A stretch of DNA of 32,274 bases from Sulfurimicrobium sp964552675 (lineage in GTDB: Bacteria > Pseudomonadota > Gammaproteobacteria > Burkholderiales > Sulfuricellaceae). The stretch lies in NCBI GenBank assembly GCA_964552675.1, contig CAZKHJ010000029.1:1-32274 (forward strand). Reading direction: 5' to 3'. Each line of letters begins with the position of its first letter. Position 1 is the stretch's first letter. Of the stretch, positions 1-7,981 are shown piece after piece. The translations under genes and the position numbers were made by a program. The notes below the pieces were generated by a model, which saw only the letters and a program-made list of their open reading frames with translations, searched no databases and was not told where the DNA came from.

Positions 1-887
1 ATCGCGGCGGGGCGCTGGATTTGCGCGACTTCCAGGAGGCCCATCCGGGCCAGCCGTTCCCGGTTTCCGTGGCGCTCGGCGCCGATCCGGCCACCATCCT
101 CGGCGCGGTGACACCGGTGCCGGATTCGCTGTCCGAATACCAGTTTGCCGGCCTCTTGCGCGGTTCGAAAACCGAAGTGGTGAAATGCCTGGGCAATGAC
201 CTGCAAGTGCCCGCCAGCGCCGAGATCGTGCTCGAAGGCGTGATCCACCCCGGCGAAATGGCCCCGGAAGGCCCCTACGGCGACCACACCGGCTACTACA
301 ACGAAGTGGCCGAGTTCCCGGTGTTCACCATCGAGCACGTCACCCTGCGCAAGAACCCCATCTACCACAGCACCTACACCGGCAAGCCGCCGGACGAACC
401 GGCCATCCTCGGCGTGGCGCTCAATGAAGTGTTCGTGCCGCTGCTGCAGAAGCAGTACCCGGAAATCACCGACTTCTACCTGCCGCCGGAAGGCTGCTCC
501 TACCGCATGGCCATCGTCAGCATCAGGAAGCAGTACCCCGGCCACGCCAAGCGCGTGCTGTTCGGGGTGTGGAGCTTCCTGCGCCAGTTCATGTACACCA
601 AATTCATCATCGTCACCGACGAGGACGTCAACATCCGCGACTGGAAGGAAGTGATCTGGGCCATGACCACCCGCGTCGACCCGGCACGCGACACGCTGCT
701 GGTGGAAAACACCCCCATCGACTACCTCGACTTCGCCAGCCCGGTCTCCGGCCTGGGCTCGAAGATGGGCATGGACGCCACCAACAAATGGCCGGGCGAA
801 ACCAGCCGCGAATGGGGCCGGCCCATCGTCATGGATGAAGCAGTGAAAAAACGGGTGGACGAGATGTGGCAGCAACTGGGGTTATAA
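1..887 (+). CDS. ubiD: UbiD family prenyl-FMN-dependent decarboxylase, 3' part
   Basis: This is the C-terminal ~295 residues of a 3-octaprenyl-4-hydroxybenzoate carboxy-lyase. The enzyme decarboxylates the ubiquinone ring precursor using prenylated FMN made by UbiX. The reading frame is open from base 3, so the start lies upstream; full-length family members are about 490 residues. The characteristic segment EGPYGDHTGYYNE is visible, followed by the family's conserved run HSTYTGKPPDEPA and a C-terminal segment MGMDATNKWPGE typical of UbiD. Because the paralogues share these motifs, a role in ubiquinone synthesis is inferred, although the length and C-terminus fit UbiD well. Its stop codon TAA overlaps a TATAAT hexamer just before the next gene. 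Confidence 0.93.
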   Translation, partial: RGGALDLRDFQEAHPGQPFPVSVALGADPATILGAVTPVPDSLSEYQFAGLLRGSKTEVVKCLGNDLQVPASAEIVLEGVIHPGEMAPEGPYGDHTGYYNEVAEFPVFTIEHVTLRKNPIYHSTYTGKPPDEPAILGVALNEVFVPLLQKQYPEITDFYLPPEGCSYRMAIVSIRKQYPGHAKRVLFGVWSFLRQFMYTKFIIVTDEDVNIRDWKEVIWAMTTRVDPARDTLLVENTPIDYLDFASPVSGLGSKMGMDATNKWPGETSREWGRPIVMDEAVKKRVDEMWQQLGL

Positions 888-888
888 T
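883..888 (+). promoter_or_regulatory. Perfect -10 hexamer placed for a leaderless arsR-rhodanese transcript
   Basis: TATAAT lies six bases before the ATG at 895, overlapping the ubiD stop codon. Transcription starting about seven bases after the -10 would begin at the A of the ATG. No convincing -35 is seen at 16-18 bp spacing, and there is no well-placed Shine-Dalgarno, only GGGG about 13 bases away. This supports, but does not prove, a leaderless mRNA. Confidence 0.4.
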
Positions 889-894
889 TCGGGC

Positions 895-1569
895 ATGACT
901 CATCCTACCCCTCCCAAAAAGCGTCTGTTCGAGCAGTTTGCCCGCGTGGCGAAATCCCTGGCCAGCGCCAACCGTCTTGAACTGCTGGAAGCCCTCGCCC
1001 AGGGCGAACGCGGCGTGGACGCGCTGGCGCAGGCCAGCGGCATGTCGGTCGCCAACACTTCGCATCACCTGCAGATCCTGCGCGATGGCGGCCTGGTGCA
1101 GTCGCGCAAGGAGGGGCTGCAGGTCATCTACCGCCTGGCGGGCGACGACGTCCTGCGCCTCATCACCTCCATGCGGCAGGTGGCGGAATCACATGTCGCC
1201 GAAGTGGAGCGTATCGTGCGTGAACACTTCGACAGCCGCGACGACCTCATGCCAGTGCGCCGCGACGAGCTGATGAAGCTGGCTGCCGCAGGGGAAACCA
1301 TGGTGATCGACGTCCGTCCGCCCAATGAATACGAAGCCGGTCATGTCCCCGGCGCCATCAACATTCCCATCGACTACCTGCCACAGCGACTGATGGACTT
1401 GCCACGCACCCAGGAAATCGTCGCCTACTGCCGTGGCCCCTACTGCATGCTGGCCTTCGACGCCGTGGCCAAGCTGCGCGAGGAAGGCTTCCGCGCCCGC
1501 CGCCTGGAAGACGGCTTTCCGGAGTGGAAAGCCGACAATCTCCCGACAAATTCGGGCAAGCCCATCTGA
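895..1569 (+). CDS. ArsR-family regulator fused to a rhodanese domain
   Basis: A 224-residue protein with two domains. Residues ~10-100 are an ArsR/SmtB winged helix, with the recognition-helix segment SVANTSHHLQILRDGGLV at 51-68. Residues ~120-215 are a rhodanese domain with VIDVRPPNEYEAGHVPGAINIP and the active-site loop CRGPYC (C179 to C184). Rhodaneses carry a persulfide on the loop cysteine, so the protein probably links sulfur status to DNA binding. The ArsR domain contains no cysteine at all; C179 and C184 are the only two in the protein. It lies just upstream of a TauE-type exporter whose promoter carries an ArsR-like palindrome, which makes it the obvious candidate repressor. The target and ligand are inferred. 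Confidence 0.9.
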   Translation: MTHPTPPKKRLFEQFARVAKSLASANRLELLEALAQGERGVDALAQASGMSVANTSHHLQILRDGGLVQSRKEGLQVIYRLAGDDVLRLITSMRQVAESHVAEVERIVREHFDSRDDLMPVRRDELMKLAAAGETMVIDVRPPNEYEAGHVPGAINIPIDYLPQRLMDLPRTQEIVAYCRGPYCMLAFDAVAKLREEGFRARRLEDGFPEWKADNLPTNSGKPI

Positions 1570-1584
1570 CCAACGAAATTTCTG

Positions 1585-1612
1585 TTGACAATTCTTCTGT
1601 TTCGTCTATTAT
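1585..1612 (+). promoter_or_regulatory. Sigma70 promoter of the TauE-type exporter
   Basis: TTGACA at 1585-1590 (perfect -35), a 16-base spacer, then TATTAT at 1607-1612 (one mismatch to TATAAT). The start codon of the exporter is at 1651, preceded by GGGGAAAC. The strength of the match suggests a strong promoter that needs repression. Confidence 0.75.
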
Positions 1613-1631
1613 TCAAATATTCATTTGAATA
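1610..1631. promoter_or_regulatory. AT-rich palindrome, probable ArsR-family operator
   Basis: Perfect 9-base arms TATTCAAAT (1610-1618) and ATTTGAATA (1623-1631) are separated by ATTC. The left arm overlaps the -10 of the exporter promoter, so a bound dimer would block RNA polymerase. AT-rich ATTCAA/TTGAAT palindromes are typical of ArsR/SmtB-family operators. The likely ligand is the ArsR-rhodanese protein encoded immediately upstream. Confidence 0.65.
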
Positions 1632-1650
1632 TTTTACATGGGGAAACAGC

Positions 1651-2445
1651 ATGACACCTCTCGCCATCGTCGCCGGTGCACTGACCGGCATCGTGCTGGG
1701 TCTGTTCGGCAGCGGCGGCTCCATTATCGCCATGCCTGCGCTGCTTTATCTACTGAATGTAGACCCCAAGGCAGCCATTGCCATGAGCCTGGGCATCGTC
1801 GGTGTTACTGCCACCATCACCGGCCTGGATAACTGGCGCCGTGGCAATGTAGATATAAAAATTTCGGCAGTCTTTGGACTGTTCGGTGTAATTGGCACCT
1901 ATGCCGGTGCACGACTGGGCGTTCATACCCCAGTCACGCTCCAACTGACCCTGTTCGCGCTGGTCATGTACGCAGCGGCCTGGCGCATGCTGCGCCCTGC
2001 GGTACTAAGGCCTGTTCCAGCGGGCGGAACGAAAATATTCAGTGACGGAACAGCGGTGATCGGATGCCAGGATTTCTTCTCTCCCTGCATGGGACACATC
2101 GCGTTGCATGGCATAGGGGTTGGAATACTGACCGGTCTGGTCGGTGTGGGTGGAGGATTCCTGATCGTGCCCGCACTGGTGCTGCTGTCCGGGCTCCCCA
2201 TGAAAAAAGCTGTCGGCACCTCGCTGGTCATCGTATCCGCCAAATCCTATGCCGGTTTCGTGGGTTATCTTGGCGCGGTGCCGATCAATTTGGCGTTGAT
2301 GGCATCCTTTACCGCCGTCACCGTCCTGGGCAGTTTCGCCGGCACGCATATTTCACACCATTTTTCCCAGGAAGCGCTAAAGCGGGGTTTTGCCATCTTC
2401 CTGCTGTGCGTGGCGAGCTATATCCTGCTCAAGAGCGTGCTCTGA
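1651..2445 (+). CDS. TauE/SafE-family sulfite/anion exporter
   Basis: A 264-residue polytopic inner-membrane protein of the TauE/SafE (DUF81) family, whose members move sulfite, sulfoacetate or related sulfur anions out of the cell. The two inverted-repeat halves each carry the family's glycine-rich motif: GLFGSGGSIIAMPAL near residue 18 and GLVGVGGGFLIVPAL near residue 163. The in-frame TTG at 1585 sits inside the promoter, so the ATG at 1651, preceded by GGGGAAAC, is the better start. Context with a rhodanese-linked regulator and a palindrome in the promoter suggests export of sulfite or thiosulfate under sulfur stress. The exact substrate cannot be read from sequence. The 3' end overlaps the convergent kinase gene by 17 bases. 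Confidence 0.88.
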   Translation: MTPLAIVAGALTGIVLGLFGSGGSIIAMPALLYLLNVDPKAAIAMSLGIVGVTATITGLDNWRRGNVDIKISAVFGLFGVIGTYAGARLGVHTPVTLQLTLFALVMYAAAWRMLRPAVLRPVPAGGTKIFSDGTAVIGCQDFFSPCMGHIALHGIGVGILTGLVGVGGGFLIVPALVLLSGLPMKKAVGTSLVIVSAKSYAGFVGYLGAVPINLALMASFTAVTVLGSFAGTHISHHFSQEALKRGFAIFLLCVASYILLKSVL

Positions 2446-3847
2446 GGCGGCGGGGAAAGACCACCCTGACTTCGGTTCCCTTGCCCGCCTCGGGCGTGAC
2501 CAGTTCCACCCTGGCGCCGTGCAGCTGGGCGATTTCCTGAACGATGGCCAGGCCCAGGCCGCTGCCTTCCTCCTCGTTCCCCAGCACGCGGTAAAAACGC
2601 TGGAACACCTTGTCGCGCTCCATCTCGGGGATGCCCGGCCCGTTGTCTTCCACCGCCAGCAGCGCGGCGTCCCCCTCTCCGACAAGCTTTACCGTTACCC
2701 GGCTGCCTGGCGGGCAATAGCGCAGGCTGTTGTCGATCAGGTTATCGAGCAGCATTTTCAGGCGCAGCGCATCACCCTGGACCGGCACCGCGCCGCTCGC
2801 TCCCTCATAGCCGAGGTCGATGCCCTTGCCCAGGGCGCGCGGCACCCATTCCATCGCGCTTTCGCGCACCAGGGCGGCGAGGTCGAGGCTTTGCAGCGCC
2901 AGCGTCTTGTCCGCGCCCGGCTCCACCCGCGCCAGTGCCAGCATCTGGTTGATCAGACGCACGGTGCGGCCGGTCCCGGCGGAAAGCTGTTCCAGGGCGT
3001 GACGCTGCCGCTCCGGGTCGGTCTGGCGCAGCGCCAGGTCGGTTTGCGCCTTGAGGCCGGCCAGCGGGGTGCGCAACTGGTGTGCCGCATCGGCCATGAA
3101 GCGCTGCTGCGCGCCCAGCGCCTGGTCGAGGCGGCCCATCAGCTCGTTGATGGCGTGGATCAGGGTCTGCACCTCTTCCGGCGCATTCGATTCGGCCAGC
3201 GGGCCGAGCTCGCGGTGGGAGCGCGCCGCGATTTCGCTCCGTACCTGCTGCAGCGGAGCCAGCCCGCGCCCCACGCCGAACCACACGATAAACGCTGCGA
3301 GCAGGATCAGCGCGAGCTGCGGCGCGAGCATCCCGGTCAGGATTTCTCCCGCCAGGATGCGGCGCTTGTTGAGCGTTTCCGCCACCTGCACCAGCACCGT
3401 GCGGCCCGAAAATTCGCCGACCGGGATGACATAGAGCGAAGCGATGCGCAGCTTCTCCCCGCGCAAATTACCGTCGTGCAGGATCGGGGCGCCAATCTTG
3501 CCCGTCATGGGCGGGCGCGGCAGGCCGGGCTCGCCGCTGATGAACTGCCCGCGCCGCCCGATCACCTGGTAATAGACCCGGTCATATTCGTCGGAGAGCA
3601 GAATCTGCATGGCGCTGCGCGGAAGCTCCACCACCGCCTGGTCGTCGATCACCTTGACCTGCTCCGCCAGCGAGCGCGTCGAATCGAACAGCGCACGGTC
3701 ATAGGCCACATTGGTGAAATTGATCGCCATGAAGTAAGCCACCACGGCCCCCACCAGCCACAGCGACAGCAGCGGCATCAACAGCCACACCAGCAGCTTG
3801 CGCCGCAGGGAAGTGGCACGCTCGCCGGATCCGGGGGCTTGCTGCAT
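2429..3847 (-). CDS. Sensor histidine kinase (PmrB/QseC/TctE-like)
   Basis: A 472-residue membrane kinase that would phosphorylate the response regulator encoded directly upstream (2-base gap). Residues ~17-41 are the first transmembrane helix, a ~125-residue periplasmic sensor domain follows, and ~168-191 is the second helix. A HAMP-like linker and the H-box FMADAAHQLRTPLAGL come next, with the phospho-accepting histidine at 256. The ATPase domain has the N-box LLDNLIDNSLRY, then DNGPGIP and GSGLGLAIVQEI. The periplasmic part resembles the 2CSK_N type found in TctE/QseC-like kinases. The nearby divergent RND operon suggests it senses a metal or cell-envelope signal, but this is positional inference. 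Confidence 0.92.
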   Translation of the reverse strand: MQQAPGSGERATSLRRKLLVWLLMPLLSLWLVGAVVAYFMAINFTNVAYDRALFDSTRSLAEQVKVIDDQAVVELPRSAMQILLSDEYDRVYYQVIGRRGQFISGEPGLPRPPMTGKIGAPILHDGNLRGEKLRIASLYVIPVGEFSGRTVLVQVAETLNKRRILAGEILTGMLAPQLALILLAAFIVWFGVGRGLAPLQQVRSEIAARSHRELGPLAESNAPEEVQTLIHAINELMGRLDQALGAQQRFMADAAHQLRTPLAGLKAQTDLALRQTDPERQRHALEQLSAGTGRTVRLINQMLALARVEPGADKTLALQSLDLAALVRESAMEWVPRALGKGIDLGYEGASGAVPVQGDALRLKMLLDNLIDNSLRYCPPGSRVTVKLVGEGDAALLAVEDNGPGIPEMERDKVFQRFYRVLGNEEEGSGLGLAIVQEIAQLHGARVELVTPEAGKGTEVRVVFPRRLRARS

Positions 3848-3849
3848 GC

Positions 3850-4515
3850 CTATTCGGCGTCCATCAGATATCCCAGGCCGCGCACGGTGGCAATGGCGAC
3901 ACCGCTGCCCTCGAGCTTCTTGCGCAGGCGATGGATATACACCTCGATGGCGTTGTCGCCGGTATCCGCATCCCAGCCGTAGAGGGATTCCAGCAGCTGT
4001 TCCTTGCTGACCACCTTGCCCGCGCGCTGCATCAGGAGTTCGAAAATCCCCAGCTCGCTCGCTGGCAAATCCAGGGCGCGCTCGCCGCAGTACACCCGGC
4101 GTCCGGACACGTCGAACGACAGCCCGCCGAGCTGGATCAATTCGCTGTTGCCCCAGTTGGAGCGCCGCAGCAAGGCGCGGATGCGCGCCTCCAGCTCGGG
4201 CAGTTCGAACGGCTTGGTCATGTAGTCATCCGCGCCCAGGTCCAGCCCCTTGACGCGGTCCTCCAGGGCATCGCGCGCCGTCAGGATCAGCACCGGCGCC
4301 TGCGGCTTGCGCTCGCGCAGGCGCCGCAGCACCTGGAAACCGTCCATGCCGGGCAGGCCGAGATCGAGCACGGTCAGATCATAATCCTGCTGCGCCAGCA
4401 TGTAGTCCGCTTCCTGGCCGTTACGGGCGCAATCCACGCGGTAGCCCGCGTGTTTCAGCGACGCGACCAGCCCGTCCGCGAGCAGCGCGTCATCTTCGAC
4501 GATCAATATTCGCAT
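3850..4515 (-). CDS. OmpR/PhoB-family response regulator
   Basis: A 221-residue transcription factor. The receiver domain begins MRILIVEDDALLADGL, with the phosphorylated aspartate at D51 (VLDLGLPGMDGF), the switch threonine in ILTARD and K101 in MTKPFELPE. A C-terminal winged helix (QLGGLSFDVSGRRVY ... IEVYIHRLRKKLEG ... VRGLGYL) binds DNA as a dimer at direct repeats. The family resemblance is to QseB/PmrA/TctD. The ATG at 4515 is chosen over an upstream TTG because GAGGAG lies nine bases before it. It is the middle gene of a small leftward operon (outer-membrane protein, regulator, kinase), and probably regulates the divergent efflux operon starting at 5379. Confidence 0.93.
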   Translation of the reverse strand: MRILIVEDDALLADGLVASLKHAGYRVDCARNGQEADYMLAQQDYDLTVLDLGLPGMDGFQVLRRLRERKPQAPVLILTARDALEDRVKGLDLGADDYMTKPFELPELEARIRALLRRSNWGNSELIQLGGLSFDVSGRRVYCGERALDLPASELGIFELLMQRAGKVVSKEQLLESLYGWDADTGDNAIEVYIHRLRKKLEGSGVAIATVRGLGYLMDAE

Positions 4516-4532
4516 GCTGCATGGCTCCTCTC

Positions 4533-5300
4533 TCAAAAACGTGCGCCGACACTCAGGCGAAGGGCATCGGTCGCGCTGAAATTCTGTCTGGGGTCGCTCG
4601 CCAGCCGGACAAACCAGTCTTTCCAGTCGTAAGTCACGCTGGCGCCCCAGGCGTTGACCGGCCCCTCGTCGCCATCCCCGGTCTTGCGCAGGATGTCCGC
4701 GGTGAGCCGCTCGCCGCGCCCCATCGGCAGGCGCGACACAAAATGAATGTGCTTCTGAGCGGTATGGAGGCGATCGTCGGCAATGGCCATGACGTAAAAC
4801 GTCCGCCCGCTTTCCTCGCGCCGCCCGAAAGCCAGGGAGATCGCATCGTTGGGATCGAAATTGAGGTTGAAATAAGGCTTGAGATTGGTGCGTCCCCAGC
4901 CTGCCAGCATGAACCAGGGCTCGCCGACTTCGGCAGTCAGGCTGCCGCCCGCGAAGCCGTGCGAGGCCACTTGCAGGGAAGGCTGCAATGACAGGCCGAA
5001 GCCGGGAATGGGATGGAACGCGCTCTCCAGGCCGGCGCGGCTCTGGCTGCCGAATTCGCGGTCATGGTAGGCGCCGAGCCAGGCCGAGGTTTCGCCGCTG
5101 CGATAGCGCAGATTGAGGTCTTCCCCCGCCAGGGAAGCGTACTGGTAATACCCCGCAGTGAGCTTGAACGGCTTCGCAGCCGCCGCTTCCTCGTGCGCGG
5201 CGGCATCATCCGGCAGCCGCGCGCTGTCGCCCCCCCAGGCGCAAGCGCTCGCGGCAAACAGCGCGGCAGCCAGCAAATCCACGGACATCGGTATACGCAC
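4533..5300 (-). CDS. Putative outer-membrane beta-barrel protein, first gene of the two-component operon
   Basis: A 255-residue protein I cannot assign to a named family. It has an N-terminal signal peptide (LLAAALFAASACAWG) and a mature part rich in alternating aromatic and polar strands. It ends in LRLSVGARF, with the terminal phenylalanine typical of outer-membrane barrels. Strand-like segments include KLTAGYYQYASL, SAWLGAYHDREF and PYFNLNFDPNDAISLAFGR. The GTG at 5300 is preceded by AGGGGG at good spacing, so it is preferred over the ATG at 5288. The gene precedes the response regulator by 17 bases and is presumably co-transcribed with it, so it may be an accessory porin or signal-input component of the metal-response system. 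Confidence 0.7.
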   Translation of the reverse strand: MRIPMSVDLLAAALFAASACAWGGDSARLPDDAAAHEEAAAAKPFKLTAGYYQYASLAGEDLNLRYRSGETSAWLGAYHDREFGSQSRAGLESAFHPIPGFGLSLQPSLQVASHGFAGGSLTAEVGEPWFMLAGWGRTNLKPYFNLNFDPNDAISLAFGRREESGRTFYVMAIADDRLHTAQKHIHFVSRLPMGRGERLTADILRKTGDGDEGPVNAWGASVTYDWKDWFVRLASDPRQNFSATDALRLSVGARF

Positions 5301-5378
5301 GAAAAAACCCCCTGAAAGGAAGGCGAAAGCACCAGGAGATTATTATGCCACGCGCTTCACATTGAAAAGGCCCGGCTT

Positions 5379-6650
5379 ATGAAACACTTCCCGCTATTCC
5401 TGTTTGCCCTGCTGCTGTGGGGCAGCGCCCATGCCGACTCCACCAGCACGCCGGACAGCCTGACGCTGCCCCAGGCAGAACAGCTGCTGCTCGCCCGCAA
5501 CCGCGAAATCCAGGCGGCGCAACGCGCCGTGGAGGGGCTGCGCGCCGATGCCATCAGCGCCGCGCAGCGTCCCAACCCCACGCTCTCGCTCGGCACCAGC
5601 AGCATCAGCCTCGACCGCACCAGCCCCGGCAAGGCATGGGACAAGCAGATGGACAGCGTGATGCGGCTGGATCAGACCATCGAGCGCGGCGGCAAACGGG
5701 AATTGCGCATCCAGGCTGCAGAATCGGCGATCCGGGCGGGCCAGGCCGATGCCGCCGATACCGTGCGCATGCAGCGCGCAGCCCTGGCTTCCGCGTACTA
5801 CGATCTGCTGCTGGCGCAGGAAAAGGAAGCGATCAACCGCCACACCGCCGAGCTGTATGGCGCATCGCTCAAGGCCTCGGAGTTGCGCCTGCAACAGGGC
5901 GACATCTCGCCCACCGACCTGGCGCGCCTGCAGGTGGAAGCCCACCGCGCCGACAACGACGCGCGGCAGGCCCGGGCCGAACGTGACAAGGCGCAACTCG
6001 CGCTGGCCTACCAGATCGGCGCGGAACGCCGCGCCACCGGCATCCAGGCCGCCGGGCCGTGGCCGGAAGCGCAGGCCGCCGCCAACGATGAAATCGAGGC
6101 AATGCTGGCGCGGCGTGCCGATGTACGGGCCGCGCAAAGCCGCGTCGAGCTGGCGGATGCGCGGCGCGGTCAGGCGCGCGCACTGCTCACTCGCGACATC
6201 TCCGTCGGCGTGCAGTACGAGCACTATCCGCCCGATGCGCGCAACACCGTGGGGCTGGGCGTGTCCTTCCCCTTGTTCGCAAATTACCAGTATCAGGGCG
6301 AAATTCAGCGCGCCGAGAATGATTACAGCGCGGCACTGGAAGACCTGGAGCGGGTGCGCGCCCTGGCCCTGACCGAGATCAAAAAAACCCGCACCGAACT
6401 GGACGCGGCGCGGGAACGCCTGGAAAAAACCGGCGGCGACCTGCTGGCCAAGGCCGAAAAAACCGCTGCCGCAGCAGAGTTCGCCTATCGCCGTGGCGCG
6501 CTCGGCCTGCTCGACCTGCTCGATGCCCGCCGCACCCTCAAAGCCGTGCAACTGGAAGCGGCCACCACCCGCGCCGATCATGCCAAGACCCTGGCGGCCT
6601 GGCAAACCCTGCTGGCAGATGAACCCACCAAGGAAAACGCACAACCATGA
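5379..6650 (+). CDS. Outer-membrane efflux protein (TolC family, CusC/CzcC-like)
   Basis: A 423-residue outer-membrane factor that would form the trimeric exit duct of the RND pump encoded downstream. A signal peptide (MKHFPLFLFALLLWGSAHA) is followed by the repeat-type OEP organisation. The first half starts SLTLPQAEQLLLARN and the second half contains VGLGVSFPLFANYQYQGEI, the conserved strand-turn region. Long alanine- and glutamate-rich stretches form the coiled-coil tunnel. The ATG follows AAAGG at eight bases. The stop overlaps the adaptor start as ATGA, so the two are translationally coupled. There is no N-terminal lipobox. Which metal is exported cannot be determined here. Confidence 0.92.
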   Translation: MKHFPLFLFALLLWGSAHADSTSTPDSLTLPQAEQLLLARNREIQAAQRAVEGLRADAISAAQRPNPTLSLGTSSISLDRTSPGKAWDKQMDSVMRLDQTIERGGKRELRIQAAESAIRAGQADAADTVRMQRAALASAYYDLLLAQEKEAINRHTAELYGASLKASELRLQQGDISPTDLARLQVEAHRADNDARQARAERDKAQLALAYQIGAERRATGIQAAGPWPEAQAAANDEIEAMLARRADVRAAQSRVELADARRGQARALLTRDISVGVQYEHYPPDARNTVGLGVSFPLFANYQYQGEIQRAENDYSAALEDLERVRALALTEIKKTRTELDAARERLEKTGGDLLAKAEKTAAAAEFAYRRGALGLLDLLDARRTLKAVQLEAATTRADHAKTLAAWQTLLADEPTKENAQP

Positions 6651-7750
6651 TCCGTCCCATTGCCCTCGCCACCCTGCTCCTGTTTTGCCAGCTCACCACC
6701 GGCGCGGAGGCCAGGCCCGCCCCGGCAAGCGTGCTGCGCTTCTCTGCTGGCGCGCCGCAACTCAATTACCTGCGCATCCAGCCGGTGACCGAGGTGCCCG
6801 AGCCCGCCACCGGCCCGCTCAACGGCCGCATCGCCTACGACGAGAACCGCACCAGCCGGGTCAGCTCCCCGGTGGCAGGGCGGGTGGTGAAGCTGGAAGC
6901 CCAGCCGGGCGACATGGTCAAAGCCGGGCAGCCGCTGCTGTGGCTGGACTCGCCTGATCTGGGCAGCGCGGTGGCCGACCTGAGAAAGGCCGAGGCCGAC
7001 CAGCACCAGAAACGCCTCGCTTTCCAGCGCGCCAGGTCGCTGTTCGAAGGCGAGGTGCTGGCGCGCAAGGACCTGGAGTCCGCCGAGGCCGACCTGAAGC
7101 AGTCCGGCGCCGAGGCCGAGCGCGCCCGGGCGCGCGTGAAGAACCTCGCCCCCGGCGGCAACGCTGGCGACGGCAACCGCTATGCGCTCAAGGCGCCGCT
7201 CGCCGGCGTGGTCGCCGAACGGCAGGTCAACCCCGGCGCAGAAGTGCGGCCGGACAACCCGAACCCGCTGTTCGTGATCACCGACCCGGCCCGCCTGTGG
7301 ATCCTGATCGACCTGCCGGAGCGCGACCTGGGCAAGGTCCGCGTCGGCCAGCCGGTCGGCATCGAGGTCGACGCTTACCCCGGACGCCGCTTCCAGGGCC
7401 GGGTGACCAGCATCGGCGCGGCCCTCGACCCGGCCACGCGGCGCGTCCAGGTGCGCTGCGCGCTGGACAACTCGGAACAGCTGCTGAAGCCGGAGATGTA
7501 CGCGCGCGTCACCCCGCTCGCCGAACCGACGCGCATGGCCTTGCAGGTGCCCAACACCGCGCTCATCACCGAAGGGCTGTACAGCTTCGTGTTCGTCGAA
7601 ACCAGCCCCGGCGTGCTGGAAAAACGCCGCGTCACCCCCGCCGCCCAGGGGCGCGATGCCACGGTGCTGCGCGAAGGGCTGAAGTCCGGCGAGAAAGTGG
7701 TGACCACCGGCGCGCTGCTGCTCAATTCCGAGTTGTCAGGGGGGAAATAA
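6647..7750 (+). CDS. RND periplasmic adaptor (CusB/CzcB-like membrane fusion protein)
   Basis: A 367-residue adaptor joining the inner-membrane RND pump to the outer-membrane factor. A signal peptide (LATLLLFCQLTTGAEA) is followed by a lipoyl/barrel-sandwich half-motif (NRTSRVSSPVAGRVVKLEAQPGDMVKAGQPLL). A helical hairpin comes next (~105-160), then the second half-motif (YALKAPLAGVVAERQVNPGAEV), a beta-barrel domain (LWILIDLPERDLGKVRVGQPV) and the membrane-proximal domain. It overlaps the preceding gene by four bases. A 231-base gap separates it from the pump gene, unusually long for such an operon, and that gap is occupied by an inverted repeat. No histidine-rich metal-binding N-terminus is present. 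Confidence 0.92.
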   Translation: MIRPIALATLLLFCQLTTGAEARPAPASVLRFSAGAPQLNYLRIQPVTEVPEPATGPLNGRIAYDENRTSRVSSPVAGRVVKLEAQPGDMVKAGQPLLWLDSPDLGSAVADLRKAEADQHQKRLAFQRARSLFEGEVLARKDLESAEADLKQSGAEAERARARVKNLAPGGNAGDGNRYALKAPLAGVVAERQVNPGAEVRPDNPNPLFVITDPARLWILIDLPERDLGKVRVGQPVGIEVDAYPGRRFQGRVTSIGAALDPATRRVQVRCALDNSEQLLKPEMYARVTPLAEPTRMALQVPNTALITEGLYSFVFVETSPGVLEKRRVTPAAQGRDATVLREGLKSGEKVVTTGALLLNSELSGGK

Positions 7751-7766
7751 GCCTAAAAAAGCCATT

Positions 7767-7948
7767 GAACCGCAAAGGCGCAAAGTAAAAACAATGCGTT
7801 ATCAGAATCTGCCCAGCCACCAGACAGGTGAATGCCGGATGATTTACATGTCCCTGTTTTCTTTGCGTCTTCGCGCCTTCGCGTGCGTTGTTCCGCTTCA
7901 GCGGAATACAACCACGGGGAAGACCCTTGCGATCTTCGCGGTTGATGA
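7767..7948. repeat. GCAAAG-type inverted repeat, copy 1 (degenerate, between adaptor and pump)
   Basis: The left part is ACCGCAAAGGCGCAAAG (7769-7785). The right part is TTTTCTTTGCGTCTTCGCGCC (7857-7877) plus GATCTTCGCGGTT (7931-7943). It is an imperfect palindrome sharing its building block with copies at 16466, 23882 and 26271. A small internal palindrome, TTCCGC-TTCA-GCGGAA (7891-7906), lies inside it. It fills the only large gap in the first RND operon. Confidence 0.7.
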
Positions 7949-7981
7949 ACTGGGGTTTTTTAGGATAAGGAAACTTCACTA

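Noticed and set aside
2390..3982. A 530-codon plus-strand open frame across the kinase and regulator genes
   Set aside because: It is the antisense of well-supported kinase and response-regulator genes; its predicted protein is a low-complexity Gln/Arg/Ala/His-rich run with no domain.
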